In this document: positions 1-10,970 of the stretch, piece after piece
Numbering within the stretch: the first letter of the stretch is position 1
Layout: each line of letters starts with the position of its first letter
From: Archegozetes longisetosus
Lineage: Eukaryota; Arthropoda; Arachnida; Sarcoptiformes; Trhypochthoniidae
Direction: 5' to 3'
NCBI GenBank assembly: GCA_018873245.2
Contig: JAEMBT020000007.1
Location: 2,056,001-2,120,000, forward strand
Length of the DNA: 64,000 bases
The notes under the pieces: generated by a model
What the model saw: only the letters and a program-made list of their open reading frames with translations
What the model was told of the DNA's origin: nothing
The model's database searches: none
Program-made: the position numbers and the translations under genes

Positions 1-905
1 TAAGCACAACTCTTAGGCTACATTTGTTTTAGAGTCAAAAATGATTAATTGAAAAAATTTTACTTTTGTTTATCCCGAAACTTGTTCAGAATATGCATCT
101 CACTGATGCGCAACATTAAAAGAAAAATTGTATTAAATATCTGAGCTTGAAACCTAGAAGATAACTGTTATATTGCTTAACGTCATTTAAACATATTGTA
201 ATCACTAATTATTAATGAGCTCTTCGACTTTTCAAGCAGTTGGAAACTTTCTACACTATTCTCGAAAAGGATTTATTAGCAAAATTTTTGGATATATAGA
301 TACTAAAAATGATTACTACCGTATCCACATAGATAACAGTTCCGCATCAACTGTCGCCAACAACGATTTAATTACACAAAAATTATGGTCTGAGTCAAAA
401 TACCGACAATCTGACTGACAATTATTAGCACTAACTGATCCCTCATAATCATAGTTGAAGAAATTCGCACCCAAAAAATTACTCATACAAAAGATATCAA
501 AATAGCTAATTTACTTCTTCAGACGGACGGTTTGATCATAAACATGCTCATGATCAACTGATACATGATCATAAATGATAATAATCATGTTAATACTTTA
601 ATGACTGATTCAAAAACGTATACAGACCATATTTTTATATGGTTTGTAGTCTTGAGGCACCGAATGCAACCTTTCATATAACTTATATGAGCAGCGAAAA
701 AATATGCTGAAATGCAGAAATTTAACTCTGATTTATTAACAATGCATTATTTTTGTGGTGTCAGAAAAATATCGCACTACACAATACCACACGAGAGCAT
801 CACATATAATATTCTTTATATGTGATATTTTGTCTCGGAAATAACTTTCAATGAACTTCGTTTTAAATTTTATAATTGATTTTCACTAAAAGTTAAATTA
901 CTGCA
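1..905. other. Gene-free stretch
   Basis: No convincing gene is seen. The only short open frame (215-418, plus) lacks recognisable domains. A perfect 11-bp hairpin lies at 799-826: ATCACATATAA, a 6-base loop, then its complement. Several ATGATCA-like motifs cluster near 530-600. Confidence 0.4.
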
Positions 906-1130
906 AAAAAAATAGCGGCCTCATTAATTTTTTATCTTCGTGTTCAGTTATTTCCCGTTTGCTTATCCTCTTCTTCAGTTTAATAGTGTTATGAAATAGA
1001 AAATAATCACATATACTTCTGACTGTTTCATTACCGCAACCAACTTCTCTGGCTATTGCACGCAAACCTTTATTCTATCCTAATCTCTAGACAATTGAAG
1101 CTCTTTAATTGATTGTTAAAGTCATATTTT
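906..1130 (-). pseudogene. Remnant of a helix-turn-helix transposase
   Basis: On the minus strand a broken frame reads KGLRAIAREVGCGNETVRSI, followed by a Lys/Arg-rich stretch (KLKKRISKRE) and a stop near 906. The pattern of a small hydrophobic helix, a turn and a polar recognition helix resembles the N-terminal DNA-binding domain of Tc1/mariner or related DNA transposases. Upstream the frame is interrupted by stops and no terminal inverted repeats were found, so this is at best a decayed fragment. Assignment to a superfamily is inference. Confidence 0.3.
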
Positions 1131-1310
1131 CACTTATTAAAAAACACGTGTTTTAATACACACTTTTTGTTATTGTAAATCAAAGTTTATCATAAGTTGA
1201 AAGTTTGATATGAGTTGGTCAGCAAAGTGCATATTATTTGACAAAGAATTTTATGAAAGGTAGCTACGGTGTCTCAAAATAAAATCCCAAAACTGTACTT
1301 GTAGCTTCTT

Positions 1311-1890
1311 ACACTGAAAGCATCTTAAGTGATTATCGGGTTTGAATTTAAAACTAAAACTTTATTAAAATACCTGTCTTCACATACCTAATGAACATAG
1401 TCTTAGCAGCGAATATGCCTCGAGTGACTAGATATATCGGTCTGAAATCGTTTATTCAACTACTGTACTGTTTTAGATAATGAACATTACAGTACTTATA
1501 GATACTTTTTAAACAAAAATCTACATGAATTTCATTTTAGTTATATATAGTGGACATATGAATGAAAATATGATTTAAAGATAAATTTTTATCACAATAG
1601 GAACAGCAAATATAAAACAATCGTCACAATCGCCTATATCATAATCATTTGAATAATTTTCAAAGCATAGTCAGTAATTAGAATTTTTCTCCCAATAAAA
1701 GTTTGCAACAAGTTTTGTATATTCAGCATGTTTTATATGCAAAACTAGTATATTTCGAGCACTTATTCCTGGTCACTCGGGGCATATTCGCAGCTAAGAT
1801 TATGTTTGTTGAGTAAGTGAAGACATGTTAGTAAAATTTTAGTCTGAAATTCAAACCTGATAATCACTTGAGATACTTTCAGTGTTAGAC
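1311..1890. repeat. Inverted-repeat element with ~125-bp arms
   Basis: The left arm (about 1311-1435) starts ACACTGAAAGCATCTTAAGT and its diverged reverse complement lies at about 1767-1890, ending ACTTTCAGTGTTAGAC. The arms agree over most of their length, including GTGATTATCGGGTTTGAATT against GTGATTATCAGGTTTGAATT and the stretch GCGAATATGCCTCGAGTGAC against GCGAATATGCCCCGAGTGAC. About 330 bp separates them. There is no open frame inside. This looks like a long-arm MITE or fold-back element. No target-site duplication could be fixed because the outer edges are diverged. Confidence 0.7.
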
Positions 1891-3603
1891 GAGTGCTTTA
1901 GCTGTGATCTTGATGTATCACTTGAAGGTAATAAATGCCAGTTTTTTGCCAGACTCTAGCTTATGTGTGGCGACATCATTGTCGATGACATTTTTAGTGG
2001 CCACATTATTAACTGGAGACTTCTTAACGTTGAACCAATAAGAAATTTGAGTTATTTTCTCCTCATCATAAGTTATCAAAAGGCTGATCTAAAAAATGAC
2101 TGATTGATCATAGAAAAGCAACCCTTTAACAACTCGGTAAAGATTTGGAGAGATAAGAGCTGAAGTAATTAAAATCTGCTGCAAGTTTATTCATGTGAGT
2201 CCACATGAACTTTTATCGATTATTCAGAAATAAATACTAAAGTGGATCAGTCATACAATTTCAGAACAACAAACATTAACAACTTTGAAGTTGAAAAACG
2301 TGCCTTCGTATGATAATTAACAATGTATTCATTTTCTCTTATCAATTTAGAATAAATATTACCTCTTGTGACTAAACTATTAATTTCAAATCTTGACGTC
2401 ATATACTAACATATTACTCATCTCTAATGTTTCACCCTTATGTATCGCTGAATTTCTCGGAATTAAGAACGGTTTTCTTTTACCAATAGTAAGGTTGGTT
2501 CAGAAGATGTTGTTTACTCAAACTGAGTACTTTCGCGCACCAAAAGTTTAGGGATCAAATTTTAAACAATTTAAATAATTATTATATATTACTAATTTAC
2601 AAAATCTATTTTCTGCTGCCTAAAAATATTGTAAGAAAAAAGTAGCTATTTTTAAATTAAAAGTGAGACTTTGAAATAAAATTATTGATTGAGTATTATG
2701 AAATGTTGAAGGAATTGTAATAAGTCATTTTTGTGTGAGTAAAAAAATAAGATTATTTTATTTTAGCTTTATTAATTTGTGAAATCTATCTCTTGTGCAT
2801 CCGTTTATTTATTGCCTTAAATTTATTCTGAAGCAGTCAAATTGAACAATACTTTTTGAACCGACGGTACAACAAGCTCTTCATTCGGTTCTTCCGATTG
2901 AGAACAGGAGGTTTTTATCAAAGGGTGGGGGATACTTTTTACCAACATATACCCTTAGGTTTAACACAAGTTATCAAATGCTAGATATACTATTTATTTG
3001 GAAAATATTCAATGATTTCACGTTTTATCCTTAGTGGCTTTATTTTGTTGTATTGTGTAGCTTCAACTAAACTATTATTTTTAATGACATATTCCGTGAA
3101 CTCATAATGTGGCATCGAGAAGTTTGCCTTTGTACAAATCTCGGCTTCAAAAGTATTAACACTCAAAATATTTCTTTTATCAGACCATAGATTATTATTT
3201 TAAAAATTCAAACCATCATATAATTAATTATTGACTTTTAAGCTTCTAACCAGTCAAAACCTAAGAAAATGTTTCCGATTACAGATCAACTCCTGAGACA
3301 GGGGAAAGTACCTCAAAACCAGAGATATAACAGCCGCAGTTAGAGTGATCAAGTCTCTTAGAGCCCAAATCTGAACATAAATATCAAAAGGATATTTGTT
3401 TGAGATTTTCTTAAAGTTTTAAAATTTAATTACAGTACTCAATTAATAAAAAGTTACAAGATTTCAACTATGAAATTAGTTACATTCCTCTGTGATTTTG
3501 CAGCATTGAGCAGTATAAGTTATCTTTAACATAACTGTAAAGTTCTGAACAAGAAATTAAAGACGAGCAATTTCAATAGATTAAAATACGTTAGCTTAGA
3601 ATA
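1891..3603. other. Gene-free stretch
   Basis: About 1.7 kb without a supportable gene, RNA or repeat; only A+T-rich sequence with frequent stops in all frames. Confidence 0.5.
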
Positions 3604-4256
3604 TGTATTGGCTTGATTGATAAGTTTCTAGACTGACTAGTTTTTAGTAATTTTTTCAGTGATTTTTCAACAAATCATTCAAATATGAACTGAATGATGA
3701 TGATTGACCTGACTCATCTGTTCCCACCACTTGCCAAAGATTTTATGCATTCCATTTTGTCAATTCTCAAAAATTACCAAAATAGTGACACTCGACACAA
3801 ACCTCCACACGTAAAAATTATTGCGCACAATTTGATGCTCTCTTCCAGTTGATACTCTAAAATGTTCAGCTAAATGCCTGTCCCGCATTCAGAGGACTTC
3901 AACTGTAGGCTTGGATCTATTCGTATCCACCACCGATAACCTCTTGAGCGAAAATCTGATCAATCGAGTCAGGCAGTAAGCAGAGTTAGTGAATTGTTTA
4001 AAGGAAAAAAAGCATCAAGTTATGAGCAGTATTCTTCAAATGGCGATAGTTTATGTAAAAAAAGTGCCTTTCACCGATCATTTCTTTCATTTTTCAATGG
4101 CGATAGAGAAATTTAGAAATTTCTTTGGTAAGTGGCAGGAACAGACTGGTCAGGTCAATCATCATCATTTAGGTCATAATTGAATTATTTGCTGAGAAAT
4201 CTCTGAAAAAATTACTGAAAACTAGTCAGTCTAGAAACTTATCAATCAAGCCAATA
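3604..4256. repeat. Non-autonomous DNA element with ~130-bp terminal inverted repeats
   Basis: The sequence TTGGCTTGATTGATAAGTTT near 3609 reappears inverted at 4235-4254 (ACTTATCAATCAAGCCAA). The complementarity continues inward about 130 bp on each side, to CCACTTGCCAAAG (3728-3740) and CTTTGGTAAGTGG (4123-4135). The ends are flanked by TA. The interior has only degraded frames; on the minus strand a short frame begins MRDRHLAEHFRVSTGREHQ near 3890, which faintly recalls PIF/Harbinger nucleases but is too short to assign. I read this as a MITE or deleted transposon of about 650 bp. Confidence 0.7.
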
Positions 4257-4941
4257 TATATATATATATTGAATTACTAATAAGATTAGTGATCGTGGCG
4301 GAAGTGTATTTATTCAGCTCGAATCTGGACAAAAAGCGCCCAGATTAGGGTCTACACTGGACACTGGACTAGTAAATCTGAAATCTGGACACTTGGTCAC
4401 CCAATCCGTAGTTGAAATTGTGTTGTAGATTGCAATAGAGCTTATGAGAAAATACCTGACCTCTAAATTTAGCTGTTGTCTTAATATTGGGTAGGACTGA
4501 GAAAGTTGACTTGACATTTCTCAAGGAGAATGCGACTTAGTTTTTATGTTTTACAAGAATTATATGCGAAATATGATTTACATATTCGAAGTATTTTTGA
4601 TTCCAGAATGAATTTTTCAACAACTTAAGGGAAAGGCACCACGATTTAGTAGTCTAAGATTTGATAGACTTCATATTCAGTTCATAGTTCAATTTTTAAC
4701 TTTTCTACCAAAACGATTAGTTTCAAACTTGAAAAAACTTTTAATTAACTAATATAAAAAGTTCATTAAGGATATTTATAACAAGAATTCAATTCATTTT
4801 CTTATTAATTATACCAATATTCGAGCATTATTTCGATATTAAACATTGAACAGGTTTCATTTTAATTACATTATCAATTTTCAAAAATAAGTTCAACATT
4901 TCGCATGATGATCTATCTAAAAAGTGAGATAACTATTTTAA
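4257..4941. other. Intergenic, with a short hAT-end-like fragment
   Basis: No gene is seen. A (TA)n run directly follows the preceding element. On the minus strand, 4310-4405 reads GGGTGACCAAGTGTCCAGAT and contains repeated GTCCAGAT/GTCCAGTGT motifs, reminiscent of the GGGTGACCA ends of the hAT MITE family found elsewhere in this window. It may be a solo transposon end. Confidence 0.3.
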
Positions 4942-6558
4942 TTAACCCTGTTGTGAACCGATATTGTAGCTCAATAGAGCAGTATTGATAACAGGTGGTC
5001 CATAATTTTCTTCTTGTGGCTCAGAACTGGGTCTAACACTGGCTGGAGATCTAAAAGTGCTCAAAGTTGGAGCTAGAGATTGTGGTGATCTGAATGTCTG
5101 TTGAGGTGCGGTTTGTGGGTAGGATGGCGAAAAGCTTGGTTGACTTGCAGGCAGGGATTGAGGAAGTGATTGGTATGTCGGAGCAGATTGTGGTAGAGCT
5201 TGTCTTATTGTTTGAACAGGTGATGGTACTCTAAAAGTTGCGGGCGCGGGCTGTCTGAAGGTCTGGGGGACTGAATATGTTTGTGGGGCTGGTTGAGTGA
5301 AAGTTGGCTGTGATTGAGGAAGTTGTGGTCGCGGAGCAACTGCAGGTGTGGCCTGACCAGCCTCACCATCACTATCAACTTTGAAGCCTTCTTTACCAGC
5401 AGTATATTTAACAACACGTTGTTTTCCATCTGCATCAACATAACCATAAGCGCCTCTTACTGTGCCATCGGGTAAACGAGTTTCCTCCCGGAAGCTCTGG
5501 CCCAACGGTCCTTTCCGGTATCATAGCCGAACTATAATATTGATTGAAAGTTTGAATTTTGAAGGATTAAACTTTTGAACTGGACTAGAATTTATTTGAA
5601 AGTAATATCTTTTCATCTAATTATCGATTTATTAACTTATAGCTTTTCATACTTTATAATCTCCTGCCAGATCTGCTCCAATATTGACATAATGAATTTG
5701 TGCCGGTGGGGAAATAGGTTTGGGCGGAGGTGTTGTCCCCAAGTATTGACTTGAGCTGAATTGTGATGGGTTGAACTGTGATGCAGAGCTTGATTGAGGC
5801 GCTGAAGAGAATTGTGAGGGAGAGCTAAATTGTTGCGATGAACCTATTGATGAAGGGCTGAAACTTGGCTGTGATCTAAACTGGGTGGATGAGCCACCAA
5901 ATTGTTGTGATGATGGAAATTGACAGAAGGCCGTAAGAGTTAACGCTGATACAATAAACTGTAAAACAAAAGTTTAAACAATTTTAACATGCAAGGAGAA
6001 AGATAATGCAGTTTGATTAGAAAGAAACAGTTCAGTCAACTAGTATCACATTATTGATTGATGGTAATGAATTAATAATTTCAATGGTCAACCTGTAGAA
6101 TAGGAGTTCATTAAATAATATTTACTTAATATTACTGTAATATAACTGCCAGAAATATGTGTCAGCAGACTAAACTTATTTTTAAAGAGTTGCTTTGCAG
6201 TCTGTGTAGGATATCAGTCGTCGGGAACTTTAGCTCAAAAATTCAAAATTTTATAGAATTTATAGTTTCTCTTGAGTGAGTTTTTGAGGGAACATAGGCT
6301 TAAAGAAATATATTACCATTTACTTGAATCTTTGAATTTAGTATTGAAAAATACAAAATATTTGAGTGACTAAAAAATAGACTGTATCAATTTAATCATA
6401 ACTAACTTTAATTATGATCTGATCGGCAGATCAAAATTATTTGCATTAATTTGTCTAACAATAAACTTTACACAAAATTTGAACAATGAAATGAATCCTA
6501 AAATAAATACATGCATAATAATGGATTGGATCAAAATACTTACTAGTTGAAATAACAT
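4942..6558 (-). CDS. R&R cuticle protein, three exons, frameshifted in the chitin-binding domain
   Basis: Exons on the minus strand are 6558-6544 (five codons, MLFQL), 5958-5653 and 5531-4942. Donors are GTAAGT and GTATGA; acceptors are TTTTACAG and ATTATAG. Exons 1 and 2 together encode a signal peptide (MLFQLFIVSALTLTAFCQ). A Ser/Gln/Phe-rich stretch follows, then ...GADLAGDYK, leading into the Rebers-Riddiford chitin-binding domain (FGYDTG ... SFREETRLPDGTVRGAYGY ... KQRVVKYTAGKEGFK). After it comes a Pro/Gln-rich tail of about 140 residues. The domain binds chitin fibres in extracellular cuticle. Right after FGYDTGK the frame shifts by one base (AAAGGACCG where AAAGGGACCG would keep the frame), so the gene is either a recent pseudogene or has an assembly error. 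Total length would be about 303 residues. It is a paralogue of the plus-strand gene at 10971. Confidence 0.75.
5508..5516 (-). other. Frameshift site in the cuticle-protein R&R domain
   Basis: Reading minus strand, the exon opens in the frame of FGYDTGK. Everything from PLGQSFREET onward is in another frame, offset by one missing base. The paralogue has an uninterrupted frame through the same position (FGYHTGDGGSFREE). Confidence 0.7.
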
Positions 6559-6664
6559 TTTTGAAATTGTTCTCAATTTCAGTGCCGAAAAGAAAGGACA
6601 GCTCACAGTACTCTTGAATGAAAAAGTTTTTATCTATAAGAAACTTTTCCTGACTTGCCTTCAC

Positions 6665-6672
6665 CTTATATA
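6665..6672 (-). promoter_or_regulatory. TATA box of the minus-strand cuticle gene
   Basis: The minus strand reads TATATAAG about 107 bases upstream of the ATG at 6558, in GTATATAAGGTGAAGG. Transcription would start near 6640 and leave an 80-base leader. Confidence 0.5.
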
Positions 6673-6679
6673 CTAGCAC

Positions 6680-9600
6680 AGAAGCATTTGATAATTTCCT
6701 ATAACTTCCTTGTAATAAATTAATGCATAATAATAATCGATTGTAGAATTCAGGCGTCGAATCCACGGACAGGGCGTTACTGTCCGTCAATTTTATTGAA
6801 AAATCATTTCTCTAGTTCACAAAAATGAGATCATATTTAAAAATCACGTTCGAACCTATTATACCTATACATCATTTGTTAATATGAGTTCAATTCAAAC
6901 TACTTTGCGGTTCAAAAATAAGTTTTCTTTCTTTTCACTTTCATCCTATTAAAAAATCATTACATCTTCATGTTGTGTATGGCAATAACTGCTAATGGCA
7001 TTAACCTAAATAAATCTCTAAATTTTAGCTATGTTAAGAAAAATCTAATAGACTGTAAAATTTTCTTTTAACACTAAATGAATATTTATGAACTGAAATT
7101 ATATCCGGAAATGCCCCTTAAAAATATAAAATGCAAATAAAAAAATTGCTTATATCATTATTCTTTTTTAAACTTCTATCTACAAACTTGTTTGAAATAT
7201 AAATAAAACATAATTTGATCATAATTTTATCTTCAATACAGTTTCTACTATGAGTTATATAGAGGTCGGAGACGGTAGTCTTAAATTGGGTCAAGATTTC
7301 TATAACAAGCTATTGATGTTTCGTAACTATTGACCCTCCTTCCAATCTACAATATGAAAGTGAATCAGATTATGCTATTCACTAATTTCTAACTTTTTCT
7401 TCTATCTCACATTAATGATAAGATTTTCACGTTTGAATTGTAAATATCCGTGAATTTGTATTATATAATATTGTTATGATATTTCGTGTCATTCCTCTTA
7501 CATAAAACTTTCTTTCAGGATCCTTAGAGGTCACGCAAGTTTTGACAGATTTTAGAAGGAAATGACAGTATAACTATTACGTAGCGCCTGAATAATTATT
7601 GTATGAAAAAATATGAAAAATTCACTCTTTCCTCGTCATTTTCAACTGTAAATGTTATTTCTTTAAATTATCGGAATTGCTATTAAAACAAATTATGATC
7701 GTTATGAATTAAAGGATTCGAAGATTTATGAATATTTCGTAATTTTTAAATTAAGCAAAAATAATTAAAAATTGATTTTCACAAAAATTTCAAATATATA
7801 ACTTAATCGTTTTCAAATGATAAAAAACAAAGTTGAGATTTTTCATTTAGATTAAAAAATTTTCTCACGTATACAAAAGAACAAAAGATCTATACAATTG
7901 AGAGAAAAGTCAGATTTCGAATGATTATCATATACAAGATAAAAAATCTTGTTATAATTGCAATTATCACGCCTGACACCTATAACATACTATTGTCGCG
8001 CCCTCACTAACAAAAGTGAATTCAGTAAAAATTTATTCAGTAGTTGTTTCTGTCCTTAAATATATATACTTTTCAAAAAAATGCTTCCATAACTACCATA
8101 GTTTGAATTGTCCGTCAAAAATGGGTGTAACACTTCTTGAATAGAATAAAAGATATAGTTAAAATTCCGACTGCTTTGTCAGGGATAGAGGTAAAAAAAA
8201 CAAAGCTAATAAAAGATCTAGGTGTACATAAGTAATTAAACTTGTAGTTAATAACTTATAAAATTCAATGTAATTCGAAGTTAATTAACGGTTCATTTAT
8301 TCTTAATATAATTTTTCAATGACAGTTTGCTTTAATATTCAACAAATATCAAGATTTGAAGTCAAATATGATAAAATAATAATGTTACATTTTTCTGTAG
8401 CAAATGGAAAGATTATGAATTTAGTCTTAAGGCTCTTATAAATTTCTCATATCACGTTTAATATACTAATGTGTCGAAGAAATGAAAATGAGCTTCATGT
8501 TTTGATAATAGTATTAGGTTTCAATAAAAAGCATTTATTTCTTTGATTGACCGTTGAAGATTCAACATTATGTTTAATATACAATAAAACTTTTACACCA
8601 GAACTTTCATTCGATGATTGAACGAAGTAAATTCTGATGACCTTAATTTAATTTGATTAGAAGTAAAACCAGTAGTTCATACTTTCAATCATGTTACTAT
8701 CTGTTTTAAAAGATAACTTTTCGTGATGAACTACATTCAATCAGAGCTATTTTGTTGATGAGAATTGCAATTAGGTTCAGTGTAGCTTGCAATCTGAATT
8801 TAACTTACAAGCTTTTTAGAATTATCCTCAAGCTCAAAACATGGACATTAGAACATATCTTCGAGGGACATTTAAGATAACAATAGCTTTCTAATTAGTC
8901 AATAATGACATTGACGTAAAATGAACTCATAGTATTTGCTGTTACCTTCAAGAATTTTCTTTGAAGTTAGTATTAGAAAAATTTGCTTTAAGTCAATTAA
9001 CATTGTAATGCATCTTAATTAGTATTCGATAGCATAAATTTCGGATCCTATTAGAACTTTAAACATTATTCTTCTAGTTTGGCAATGATTTAATGCACAA
9101 CTCAATTTAATTAGTTGGGCTCTAGTTGAATTGATTTAAATGTTACTAAAAAATCGAATTTCAGTCAAGTTCATCTCAATGAAGAAATACAATCAAAAAT
9201 TTCGTCATCCAATTAGATATTGAAGAAAATTACTTCTTATAAAATATAAAAGTTAAAATTGCACCTTTCTATCTATTGAATTGGAACTCTTTATTTCATT
9301 AGATCAGGTTTAAATGACCTAAAAACTTAAAATTGTCTATTAATTCATATAATTTATATAACATCTAATTTTTCAAATTATAACAATGAAAGGATTTTTT
9401 GAACCTGATATTGAATCAGATTAAATAATGATGCTCGAAATAATAACAGTGATGGATAGAATTTTGTGACAGCTTCGAAAATTAAATATGACCTTAAAAG
9501 TAAAAGAATTTCCATTAGTTTTAATATTAAAATATAAAAAATACGTGATTGTGGGAGACTTATAAATAATTGTTGTATCCTTGATCGGATTAGGAGAAAT

Positions 9601-10970
9601 TTTTGATACAGATAGCCTTAGCTTTAGGTAGATTATTTCTATCATGAAATTTTCACTATTTGCTTAAATATGATCTGCTTATTTTTAAGTTTGATTGAGC
9701 TGATTCTCAAGTTGATCGGTAAATAAGATAAAATTATGGGTTTTAATTTTAAAATGTTTGGATTTGGTTTCAGAGGAATTTCTTACGAATTAGTTCATAG
9801 CTATGAGAAAAAGATTTAGAACATAGAAAAGGTGTGATAATCAGTCTCGTTTTGAAATCATATATCAATTTTGATTGACTAAATATTTCGAACAAAATGT
9901 TTGAAAATCTTTCAATGAAATTCAAACAAAAATATACTCTATTATTAGAAGGTCTCTTATGACACATGTACCAATGTTCATTGATTGAAGAGTTTTGCCT
10001 AAGTTTAGATTGTTAGAATGAGATTTAATTAATTTTTTCAAAATTGCCATTTTTAAGAGTATAAAATGATTTAATAGGATATCTTTGATGTCTGTATTTT
10101 TAATCCAACGAAATTTTCTGACGCTTAATGCTTGTAGGAAGTTAACTAGTTTTTTCATGAAAAAATATATGAGATATTTCTCAGATTTGGTGCACGTGAG
10201 GGAAAGTTAAAAACTTTTAAGATGCTTAAAAAAGAAAATATAGTGCAAACTCAGTGAAGAGGTCTATCTGTTATTGTCATAGAGATAATGAATATAAATA
10301 TTGTTCGAGAAACTAATGATAGTTTATTATTTTATATCTAGCTCTTAGATAAGATCAATTATAACATCTACCTCTTAGTGGTCCAAATGTTATAGAAAAA
10401 TACCAGAAATATGTCTTATAATACTAAGTGGCATATAGTAGTATCTGAATTTATGTCCTCTCATTTTCTTCTTTTTAAGTGAATTTTGTTGAGCTAATTT
10501 TTAATGCTCAAAAGTTTACTGTTTATGTTCGGGAATTGGGCAAATGCTTTTATTCGGTCTAAATTTGAAGAAAAGAAGGAAATATTAAATACAGCTATTA
10601 TGTATTGAATATGACTAATAAACTAAAATCAAATAGTTACTTAAAAACAGGTTTCAAACAAGAAGTTAATTCAAAAATTATTGGTATTTGAGGCGTGTAT
10701 TTGCTAAGTGAAATAATTGTGTGCGAGCTCGAGAGGGGAGGGTAAGATAGATATAGAGATGACAAGTTTAACTCTGATCTGAAATATCGAGGTTAAGAGA
10801 AAAAATGAAATAAAACTAGTTGTTTTCACTATCGTTCTGGTATTCGGCATTGATCGACTTTCAAATATAATTTAGTGCACATCAAGTCCTGTCAGGTCTT
10901 TGTTAGTTTGTCTTTTCATCGTTATCGTTGTGTTTGAATTTTTTTCTTAAGTGAATTTTTTCAATTGAAA
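6680..10970. other. 4.3-kb intergenic region between divergent cuticle genes
   Basis: No supportable gene is seen. Short minus-strand frames at 9421-9645, 9770-9967 and 9922-10158 have no recognisable domain, no splice context and A+T-driven composition. No long repeats were noticed. The stretch presumably contains the regulatory DNA of both flanking cuticle genes, which are transcribed away from each other; that is inference. Confidence 0.45.

Noticed and set aside
215..418. 67-codon plus-strand frame near the window start
   Set aside because: No domain, no signal peptide, and no adjacent exon with matching phase.
6455..6790. 111-codon minus-strand frame overlapping the first exon of the cuticle gene
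   Set aside because: It overlaps the TATA box and leader of the cuticle gene and has no recognisable domain.
9421..10158. Three minus-strand open frames of 65-78 codons
   Set aside because: A+T-driven composition, no domain, no consistent splice signals, no signal peptide.
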